Part shown: one piece after another, positions 57,280 to 64,000 of the stretch
Position numbering within the stretch: the stretch's first letter is position 1
Layout: the number at the start of each line of letters is the position of its first letter
Assembly: GCA_947503895.1 (NCBI GenBank)
Contig: CANNFT010000002.1
Coordinates: 186,001 to 250,000 of the forward strand
DNA: 64,000 nt
Source of the DNA: an uncultured Saccharospirillaceae bacterium
GTDB lineage: Bacteria; Pseudomonadota; Gammaproteobacteria; Pseudomonadales; Oceanobacteraceae
Direction: 5' to 3'
Translations under genes and position numbers: made by a program
The notes under the pieces: generated by a model
The model's database searches: none
What the model saw: only the letters and a program-made list of their open reading frames with translations
What the model was told of the DNA's origin: nothing

Positions 57280-57945
57280 CTATGGCGAATCCGAGGTGGG
57301 GGTATTCCGCTGACGATGGGTCAGCTGAGCTGGGGGGAGATCATGCTCGGCTTCCAGTTTTAACGCCATAGCTTTTAGTTGTTCTATTTTTTCAACACCT
57401 TCTCGTAAATCCTCTTCAGACGCTCCCTTGGCTCTTGCTTGCGCCATAAATATTTCAAGTTGATGGATTTTTTGTTGCGCGGCGGCGACATAATTAGAAT
57501 ACACTTGCAGCGTATTTCGTGCTTCATACTCTAAATACAAATCTGGGTTGGCCAATTCTTCTTCCGTCGGTTTTACCCTAAACTCCGTGCGAGGCGTAAT
57601 TTTCGGTGCTCGCGAGTCGCCATTGATACGCGCATCACGCATGGAGGCGATTTTAACTGGATCGAAATCATACTGTTGGTCTGGCGCTAAGCGGAACGAT
57701 GCATCTTGCTCGATCCCTTCAACCGCTTGATTGGGCTTAGCATCACCCACCAAAGAAGAATGACCAGGTTTTGCAGGCTGTACATGGTCCAAATTGGGTG
57801 CATTCACCTTCTGATTACTGTGAGTTAATTCCGCGTCACTGAAGTCGACCACGCTGGGCGAAACAAAAAGTCCATTGAACCATCCCACAAGCGCGGTGAT
57901 CAGCACGATCAGCGTGAGCAAACGCCAATTGAAACGCCTTAACAT
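57280..57945 (-). CDS. Membrane-anchored coiled-coil protein, unknown
   Basis: 221 residues, not recognised. One N-terminal membrane segment (WRLLTLIVLITALVGWFNGL), then a disordered Pro/Asn-rich stretch and a C-terminal helical coiled coil (~130-205: LEYEARNTLQVYSNYVAAAQ ... GVEKIEQLKAMALKLEAEHD). It follows the PpiC-type gene by 24 bp on the same strand, so the two are an operon. It may scaffold or hold the secreted phospholipase or its foldase at the membrane. It shows no lipase-chaperone motif. Confidence 0.6.
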   Translation of the reverse strand: MLRRFNWRLLTLIVLITALVGWFNGLFVSPSVVDFSDAELTHSNQKVNAPNLDHVQPAKPGHSSLVGDAKPNQAVEGIEQDASFRLAPDQQYDFDPVKIASMRDARINGDSRAPKITPRTEFRVKPTEEELANPDLYLEYEARNTLQVYSNYVAAAQQKIHQLEIFMAQARAKGASEEDLREGVEKIEQLKAMALKLEAEHDLPPAQLTHRQRNTPTSDSP

Positions 57946-57969
57946 TTATTAGAACCGTGTTGGGGTGAA

Positions 57970-59442
57970 TTAATGAACGTGCGCATGATGCTTCTGCCTA
58001 AACTCGCTTTTTGTGCTGGATTTTTCGTATACATCAGCGGAAACGTATTGTGCATTGAGTTCAATCGTCGCCTGCTTCAACAAAGTCTGCTTTCGTGCTT
58101 CAAATTGTTCGACGGCTTTTTGCTTGGCTATTTCCAGCGAAGCTTGATAGCGCACGCCTTCGCTGTCGACCGCTTGATAACCATGCACTTTTTTACGTAC
58201 TTTAACAATTTCCCAATAAACGGGTTGTTGGTGCACTTGCGGGCTACGGAAGGGCTTCGATATTCGCCCCTCAGGCTGCACAAACGTAATGCCCTTCAAC
58301 CATGAACGACTGCGATCTTCTTTTGTAATCCAACCTAAATCCCCAGGTAAGAGCTGCGTTTTATCCTCACTGATTGAATAGCGTCTCACCGCGTCGTTAA
58401 AATCTAAGCCGTTTTCGAGCGCTGTCGATACGGTATCGGCGAGTGATTGACTGGGCAAGCGTATATGTTGCGCCTGCACTTTTTCAATGACTTTAAAATC
58501 TTCTTTGTGTTGATGGTAATACTGCTTAATTTCATCTTGAGTGACGGATTGTGCAAGGGTTTTCAGCGCTGAGTTATGATCGTGAATATCCATTAACAAA
58601 CCGGATTTTTGCAGAAATTGATTTTTCGCTCGACGATCTGAAAAAAACTGCTGAAGCGCCGATATTTCAAGCTTACTGAGACCCGACTGTGTTTCTGCCC
58701 AGTACAATACGTAGGCTTGCATGACCCAGCGACGAATTTGCTGTTCAATAAATCCTAGATCCTGTTTGTGAATGGCAATACGCCCTTGCACATTGACCCG
58801 GTCGTAAATATCGAGCAGGGATATGGCCTGACTCGGAGCCCATTCAATCTCATCCGGGGTAGCTGAGGCACGTGATTTTTTTCCTCTTGGTTTCGGAAAC
58901 TGATAAGTGGCTAGGATATAGTCAGCGGCTTTTTGCCGTTGTTCTGGTTTGAATTGATAACGCAGCGGATGGGTCAGGGTGGTTAATTGTTTGAGTTGAG
59001 CACTCATTGATTGAGTAAAGTCTTCAGACAGCTTCACTGTGCCATCGAGGTGTCCGGTGGGCAACGTAGATAAGCTGCGTTCTAGTTCGATATGAAAATG
59101 CTGGCGCAGTGCATTCACTAAATTATTTTGCAATTCGACAGCGCTTGAGAATCCCACTCGGCTTTGGCTTTCTTCCTCTAAATCCTGCGGCGTATATCGC
59201 TGCTGCACATATTCCGCTAACACTCGATTTTCAATTAACCCGCGCAGCAATGCACTTTGATTAATTTTATTGTCTTTGCGTTTCACAACGCCTAATAAAA
59301 TATCCACACTATGATGAGGAAACGCAACACCATTAACGCGCGCCATTAAACTTGCATCCTTCAAGTTATATTGTGTATGGCTGTAACCATATTGGGTATA
59401 CAGGCCTATCGCAATTAACATACACAGCATTCGACATCGCAT
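57970..59442 (-). CDS. PpiC-type peptidyl-prolyl isomerase/foldase
   Basis: About 490 residues from ATG 59442, which gives a signal anchor (MRCRMLCMLIAIGLYTQYGY); a longer start at 59532 is less likely. A SurA/PpiD-like N-terminal chaperone region with helices (~45-330) is followed by a parvulin domain (~345-445: VQAQHIRLPS, LLPGDLGWITKED, ISKPFRSPQVHQQPVYWEIV). A His-rich C-terminus (QKHHAHVH) could bind metal. It lies between the phospholipase C-like gene and the coiled-coil gene, all on one strand, so it is probably a dedicated foldase for that secreted enzyme. Confidence 0.75.
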   Translation of the reverse strand: MRCRMLCMLIAIGLYTQYGYSHTQYNLKDASLMARVNGVAFPHHSVDILLGVVKRKDNKINQSALLRGLIENRVLAEYVQQRYTPQDLEEESQSRVGFSSAVELQNNLVNALRQHFHIELERSLSTLPTGHLDGTVKLSEDFTQSMSAQLKQLTTLTHPLRYQFKPEQRQKAADYILATYQFPKPRGKKSRASATPDEIEWAPSQAISLLDIYDRVNVQGRIAIHKQDLGFIEQQIRRWVMQAYVLYWAETQSGLSKLEISALQQFFSDRRAKNQFLQKSGLLMDIHDHNSALKTLAQSVTQDEIKQYYHQHKEDFKVIEKVQAQHIRLPSQSLADTVSTALENGLDFNDAVRRYSISEDKTQLLPGDLGWITKEDRSRSWLKGITFVQPEGRISKPFRSPQVHQQPVYWEIVKVRKKVHGYQAVDSEGVRYQASLEIAKQKAVEQFEARKQTLLKQATIELNAQYVSADVYEKSSTKSEFRQKHHAHVH

Positions 59443-59681
59443 GAGCCAGTGAATCAATCTCGATTTTATATCAAGAAGAGGGCAACGAAGAAACGGAACA
59501 CTTAAACGTAGGTGTGTGCGAATTAACAACATAACGCAACCTGATGTGATGACTCGTCAATGATCGCAAGAGGTGTCACCATTAGCTGACCACCCCATGC
59601 TTCTACAGGCCCACAAAGCATCTTTGCAGGCCATTGTCTGTTACCGATTCGCTACAGAGCGAATGACCAGAGAATCAATCG

Positions 59682-60716
59682 TTAAAATTGATCTGCGGCG
59701 TGATTTAAAATCGTCACCACCATCGCAATGGCATGCGGCACTACGACATCGGCCACCGCCGTGCGGGAAGCATCATCAGTGCTGTAAAGCACATCGCTGC
59801 CATAAGCGTATGCGATAGCGCCGCCTTGTGTCAGTACACCTCGAATATCCGTATCGTTCGTCGATAATGCAGTATACGCCGATAATGCATTGGTCACTTT
59901 TGAATGGTCGTTTAAATTTTTGCTATCGTAATAATCTGCGACCCAAGTTTCCCAACCACTGTGATTTAAATCGCTGGTGGTCCAAACATGGTGTGGTTGT
60001 AACAAATCTGTCGTGTGCATAACAAAGCCCAACGTTTGTACCGTAGGCGATGCCAAAAACTGGCTATACCAATATTGACCTAAATTATCGATGGGTTGAA
60101 ATGGGATTTTTTGAAAATCTTCATACATACTTTTACGGGATGTACTGCCTTGGCGATAGTTTGCTTCCGTAATACCGTAGGTATTGTATTCGCTGTCTTC
60201 CGCACACGCGCCAAAAAAACAAGTGCCCGTCATACCACCTTTGCCATCATCTAGGTGATCATTCACCAACCATGTAGCAGCAAGATTATCTACCGTACCC
60301 CACACGGTCAGTAGATCATAATTATAGCCGCCGATATCATTTCCGTGGGCATCGCCGCCACGAGTATGGTTTTGAAAGTGCCAATAAGACGTGTATTTCG
60401 CAATTGATTCAGCGGCTCCCCACACCGGTGCCTCAACACAATCACCGGTCACAGCACCACAAATAAATGTATCGGAAAAATCGTCCACATCATATGCCCC
60501 TTGCCCCAAAACCTCAGCAAATTCAGCGATGGTATAACCCGATGCATTCGCGACCGCTTGCAGTTTATTAAAGTTCGTGGTGCTGGGATTAGCCTGCATG
60601 TAATTCACAGCATCAATGGCAATGCGTTTATGCGTGATTTGTTGAAACGCATGCGTTTCCGCGGCCATTGTAAGCGCAACACTCATTGATAGGGCGAGAG
60701 AGGGAAAAGTCTTCAC
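59682..60716 (-). CDS. Secreted zinc-dependent phospholipase C/nuclease-fold enzyme
   Basis: A 344-residue exoenzyme. The signal peptide ends near MAAETHA-F. Zinc-ligand pattern of the phospholipase C/P1 nuclease fold: QITHKRIAIDA, an Asp in DVDDFSDT, YWHFQNHT, FVMHTTDLLQPHHVW and the late HSGWETWV with His and Glu. Cysteines (TFICGAVTGDCVE and TCFFGACAED) could form disulfides. It is followed by the foldase and coiled-coil genes. The substrate (phospholipid or nucleic acid) is not certain; phospholipid is favoured. Confidence 0.75.
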   Translation of the reverse strand: MKTFPSLALSMSVALTMAAETHAFQQITHKRIAIDAVNYMQANPSTTNFNKLQAVANASGYTIAEFAEVLGQGAYDVDDFSDTFICGAVTGDCVEAPVWGAAESIAKYTSYWHFQNHTRGGDAHGNDIGGYNYDLLTVWGTVDNLAATWLVNDHLDDGKGGMTGTCFFGACAEDSEYNTYGITEANYRQGSTSRKSMYEDFQKIPFQPIDNLGQYWYSQFLASPTVQTLGFVMHTTDLLQPHHVWTTSDLNHSGWETWVADYYDSKNLNDHSKVTNALSAYTALSTNDTDIRGVLTQGGAIAYAYGSDVLYSTDDASRTAVADVVVPHAIAMVVTILNHAADQF

Positions 60717-61242
60717 GGGGCATCCTTCATTCTTTTAATTGTAAAGGGATTGGGTAAAACCGCTTAATGTCAAACAGAGAGCATGTTTAAGCATTAAAGG
60801 AATACTTATATTTATAATGATGGTTATTCGTTATCTAAAACTTGATATAAAAACAAAATCAATGTTTTTAAAGTCGCGATAGATCAACACACCCATTTAG
60901 ACAAAGGCATATTACCAAAGGATTAAATAATTATTATTGTTAGATTAATCACTAAGATACACGACAAACCACTTATAAATGACCGAAGAATACTACCACT
61001 GTCAAACCTGCTAACAGGATATCGATACAGGTCAGCAGACAGTCAAAACAAGCCACTGAGCCGCAGCGGATTTCAAATTCCTACTAAAGAGTGATTTTGA
61101 TTGGTTTAAATGTACTAGGATAAACGTCCATAAAAAGGCCGGTAGTCAGCAAGGTTAATGATGAAATGATCATTAGAATGATTTCATTCATCGAATTTTT
61201 TAGGTTTCGAATTAAACTAGGCTTATTTGAGGTAAGTACTAC

Positions 61243-61529
61243 GAGCGACGTACCGCACCATTTTAATTTCGATTAATCTTTGCATTTAAATCGACGATAT
61301 CTCTGCGTAACAATGTAGTGATATTGCCCATTGTGATCGGTCAGTATTGATATAACATTTTAAAGCAAAATACATCGTACAACGTAGGGTGCCCTAGACG
61401 CGAGTCTTGCGAGCGACGTACCGCACCATTTGGATGTTCAATTCATCAATGGATTTAAATCGACCTGTTGAGTGGGCGGTCATCTGAAAGGCCGCATCAT
61501 TATGATCAATTCAGTGATATTGCCTATTG
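61243..61529. repeat. Two-copy box repeat next to the CRISPR array
   Basis: Three boxes occur twice in the same order: GAGCGACGTACCGCACCATTT (61243-61263 and 61411-61431), ATTTAAATCGAC (61284-61295 and 61453-61464) and GTGATATTGCC[C/T]ATTG (61318-61333 and 61514-61529). It is an imperfect tandem duplication of about 170-195 bp at the leader-distal side of the array. The whole 60717-61578 region holds no gene that I can see. Confidence 0.65.
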
Positions 61530-61559
61530 AGCGACTGCATTTATATTAAAATGGTCATG

Positions 61560-61580
61560 ACGCTGAATAAACTTCAGCGT
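61560..61580. other. Hairpin touching the last CRISPR repeat
   Basis: ACGCTGAA (61560-61567) and TTCAGCGT (61573-61580) form a perfect 8-bp stem that runs into the first two bases of the terminal repeat. There is no T-run. It may end the crRNA precursor transcribed from the minus strand. Confidence 0.45.
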
Positions 61581-62266
61581 TCTTAGCTGCCTGTGCGGCA
61601 GTGAAGCATTAATAATCCTCTTCCGCCTTCCTCTTTGATTTCTAAGCTGCCTGTGCGGCAGTGAAGACTTTGGGAGGATTACGTTTATTTAAATCAAATT
61701 TCTAAGCTGCCTGTGCGGCAGTGAAGAGGGAGGCGAATAATACGGCTTAACATCTGGTTTTCTAAGCTGCCTGTGCGGCAGTGAAGTTTGACTTTAAAGC
61801 AGGCCAACTAGTCATAGGTTTCTAAGCTGCCTGTGCGGCAGTGAAGGAAAACCACAAAATCTCAATTACTTTAAAATATTTCTAAGCTGCCTGTGCGGCA
61901 GTTCAGAATGCGTGGCCGATGGAAAAGATTATTTTGTATTTCTTAGCTGCCTGTGCGGCAGTTCAGAGAGTAGGGGTTCCTGGAGGGCTATCATTTTTTT
62001 TCTTAGCTGCCTGTGCGGCAGTTCAGAGGGGTTGATAACGCAGAGAGCCGTTTAGCACTTTCTTAGCTGCCTGTGCGGCAGTTCAGATCACGTTGATAGT
62101 AGGGGGGGTTCTCATGGTTTTCTTAGCTGCCTGTGCGGCAGTTCAGAGTCATCCAGTGACTCTGCCGCATTTTCGGCATTTCTTAGCTGCCTGTGCGGCA
62201 GTTCAGGGCTTGTGGAGCGGTTGGACATTGGTTCATCATTTCTTAGCTGCCTGTGCGGCAGTTCAG
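61579..62266 (-). CRISPR. Type I-F CRISPR array, 12 repeats and 11 spacers
   Basis: Repeats of 28 bp recur exactly every 60 bp (32-bp spacers), the I-F geometry, and match the I-F repeat (minus strand, stem CTGCC-GCACA-GGCAG). The terminal repeat at 61579 has a changed last base, so it is leader-distal; transcription is on the minus strand from the 62267 side. Three repeat types occur: repeats 2-5 (CTTCAC...CTTAG), repeat 6 a hybrid (CTGAAC...CTTAG), and repeats 7-12 (CTGAAC...CTAAG). All 11 spacers differ. Lone cas1 lies upstream. Confidence 0.97.
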
Positions 62267-62520
62267 AGGAGTCTTATAGCAAAAAAAACACGTTACAACA
62301 AAGACTTACCTTATTTTGACCGCTCAGAGCTATTAATCTTGTCGATCTTGTAACGTGTTGATTTATATACTAATTTTTAAAGAGCATTTTTTATTGGTTA
62401 AACCAATGGGTAAAGACTCTACAATTTCGGTCTCCTACCGGTCTTTTCACACTGCAAAATAAAGGTCGTCAGCATAATGGTTGCTTCCATTCTCGTGTCG
62501 GGCGAAAGCCGCGACCTACT
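62267..62520 (-). promoter_or_regulatory. CRISPR leader region
   Basis: About 250 AT-rich bp between the newest repeat and the end of cas1, where a I-F leader should lie. It contains a 12-bp inverted repeat, AACACGTTACAA (62287-62298) with TTGTAACGTGTT (62348-62359), 61-73 bp in. A leader role is inferred from repeat polarity. Confidence 0.6.
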
Positions 62521-63477
62521 TTACATTTCATATTCTCCTCTCAGTGCAATTTGTTTTACTTTATCAAACATGTACTCTAATGCTTTGTGATCTGTGAATG
62601 CTTGTAATACTTGCTGACGAAATTCTTGCTCGGCGGCATTCTCCTTGGCGCAGACAAAGGCCCAAGGCAATACAATGGCGTCTTTGATGAGATCCGCTAC
62701 ATCGAACACTAAGGCACCACGCCGTGTCTTCCCATGCATCACGGCAAAACCATGCGGTATGCCAAGCACCCACAAACAACATGCGGCTAATCCGTAGGCG
62801 AGGTAGTTTCCGTGGTTTAAGAAGTCGTTGGCTTTGTCTGTGGATTGATGTTGACGGCTAAAGTTTTCAGTCTTGGTTTGATTGGCAGCGTACTTGTAAA
62901 GCGTTTTGGTAAGTTGCGCTTCGGTGAGTAATAAATCTGATGGCTTTTTAGCGTTTTCTGTACGGGTGTAAAATACTTCTAGTGCACTTTGTATACTGCC
63001 ATCGCTGAAATTAAACCCTTCAGTTTTTAAATCACGATCTTTTTCCCATACCTTTTGCAAATACCCAATTCGCGCTTGCTGTAACCTTTTAGCAGCATCT
63101 AAACGTTTGTCATCATCGAACCAAAATCCTAACCAGCCCTGCAAATATTCTGTTGGCCGATATTCACTTTGCGGTGTCATCCATTCGATTTCAGTGGCCA
63201 TCAACAACGGTGTGCCGCCACCACCACTGAATCCGACTAAAACACCGGCTTGTGCGAGCATTCTCATGGCGGCTTGGGTGATGGATGTACCTGTGCCTAA
63301 TAATAAGCAGGTGGTATTCGCAATGGGAATGTTGAAGTACTGGTTTTCTTTCTTAGCTTCGGTCAAATATAGAACACGACCATCTTTCTGCATCACGCGG
63401 CAGTGCTCTAAATAATAGAGGTTTGCACGATGTGAATGTAAAATAGCCTTCAGCTCGCTAGAAGGTAGGCTCTCCAT
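62521..63477 (-). CDS. cas1: CRISPR-associated endonuclease Cas1, type I-F
   Basis: A 318-residue spacer integrase. The N-terminus (LKAILHSHRANLYYLEHCRV, IPIANTTCLLLGTGTSITQA) is the I-F form. Catalytic residues are E186 (LLLTEAQLTK), H248 (FAVMHGKTRRGAL) and D259/D262 (VFDVADLIKD), all present, so it looks active. The next gene should be cas2/3, but the array follows at once instead, and no other cas gene appears on either side in this window. Confidence 0.96.
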   Translation of the reverse strand: MESLPSSELKAILHSHRANLYYLEHCRVMQKDGRVLYLTEAKKENQYFNIPIANTTCLLLGTGTSITQAAMRMLAQAGVLVGFSGGGGTPLLMATEIEWMTPQSEYRPTEYLQGWLGFWFDDDKRLDAAKRLQQARIGYLQKVWEKDRDLKTEGFNFSDGSIQSALEVFYTRTENAKKPSDLLLTEAQLTKTLYKYAANQTKTENFSRQHQSTDKANDFLNHGNYLAYGLAACCLWVLGIPHGFAVMHGKTRRGALVFDVADLIKDAIVLPWAFVCAKENAAEQEFRQQVLQAFTDHKALEYMFDKVKQIALRGEYEM

Positions 63478-63711
63478 ATTTATTCCAATGTCGTAAATGA
63501 AAATTATTAATGAGGCAAATTTATTTTCTGGATGCCACTGTGCACAACTCGATGTACGTTGTAAATATTTTACTTTTAACGCCTTACGAGTGTTCTTTTT
63601 TTGCTCACACCTAATGCTTTACCAATCTTTTTTCATTGTTCATTTTTAGACTCGTACTATTCAGTTAATTTTTATTTTCACTCAATATTCATTCTATATT
63701 CGCTGTCTACT

Positions 63712-64000
63712 TCATTTTTTACTCAGTTCGAATGTCCAGACTATCGCTTTTTCTTCCGTAAAGCCTTTTGCGATTAGTGCTGTTACATCTGTATTTATAC
63801 GGCCTTGTGCTTGGGGTGAGGTATATAAATCATTGTTTCACTCAGTGCATTCACATCAATATCAAACAGTTGTTCGTTTATGCGGCACCTTTCATAAAAT
63901 TTGCCTTTGGTTTTTTGACTTTTAGTGGCATGCTTTGAATGTTCATCACAATATGGCATTCGTCACGACACATACATACTGGCTGCATAAACATGTCGTT
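63712..64000 (-). pseudogene. Degenerate coding remnant upstream of cas1
   Basis: On the minus strand, protein-like pieces appear in different frames: ECHIVMNIQSMPLKVKKPK, then EQLFDIDVNALSETMIYIPH, then AQGRINTDVTALIAKGFTEE ending in TGA 63712. They join if single-base shifts near 63808-63815 and ~63890 are allowed. I do not recognise the gene. It fills the place where other cas genes or a cas promoter might be expected. Confidence 0.35.

Noticed and set aside
62093..62353. Open frame of 86 codons across the CRISPR array
   Set aside because: It is made of the repeats themselves (FLAACAAVQ... recurs every 20 residues), so it is an artefact of the array.

Overview
The window is chromosomal DNA of a gammaproteobacterium, most likely a marine or halotolerant relative of the Pseudomonas/Oceanospirillales group. 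The left edge keeps a gene neighbourhood known from Pseudomonas: pyrB - inactive pyrC' - (gene) - pilU - pilT, then yggS - proC on the other strand. pyrE next to a Crc-like protein, a SutA-like protein, and speA divergent from speE point the same way. I saw no rRNA, tRNA or complete insertion sequence. The species cannot be named from the sequence alone. LAYOUT. 1-6.2 kb: pyrimidine synthesis, type IV pilus retraction ATPases, PLP homeostasis and proline synthesis. 6.2-14.5 kb: an accessory region with a secreted CxxCH protein, an RtcB RNA ligase gene behind a structured leader RNA, a secreted DJ-1/PfpI-like protein, and two polymorphic-toxin remnants with their immunity genes. The Rhs toxin tail is cut by an in-frame amber codon, and hairpin repeats follow. 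14.5-22.1 kb: core genes (pyrE, crc-like, DUF3047, sutA-like, speA, speE, a TorF-family outer membrane protein). 22.2-29.7 kb: seven colinear minus-strand genes that look like an undescribed biosynthetic cluster: CBS-like PLP synthase, haem-oxygenase-like diiron enzyme, tautomerase, fatty acid desaturase, metallo-beta-lactamase-fold hydrolase, DUF3291/NTF2-like fusion, and PLP decarboxylase. 30-42 kb: amtB/glnK, ubiK, two tandem AraC regulators, an SDR, a histidine kinase broken by an in-frame UGA together with its receiver-DUF3369-GGDEF-EAL partner, and a GNAT. 42.4-53 kb: an aspartate/C4-dicarboxylate module with asparaginase, aspartase, an HTH regulator, DctB/DctD, a sigma-54 promoter with upstream dyads, and the DctPQM TRAP transporter. 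53.5-60.7 kb: lipid-acting genes, namely a membrane-anchored diverged lipoxygenase coupled to a patatin phospholipase, then a zinc phospholipase C-like exoenzyme with a PpiC-type foldase and a small membrane-anchored coiled-coil protein. 61.2-64 kb: a type I-F CRISPR array of 12 repeats next to a lone cas1, with gene debris at the window edge. HOW IT WORKS TOGETHER. Asparaginase makes aspartate, aspartase makes fumarate, and DctPQM imports C4-dicarboxylates under DctBD control. The lipoxygenase/patatin pair could release and oxygenate membrane fatty acids to make oxylipins. The most novel candidates are the seven-gene cluster, the lipoxygenase-patatin pair, the rtcB leader RNA, and the cas1-only I-F locus whose repeats record stepwise drift.
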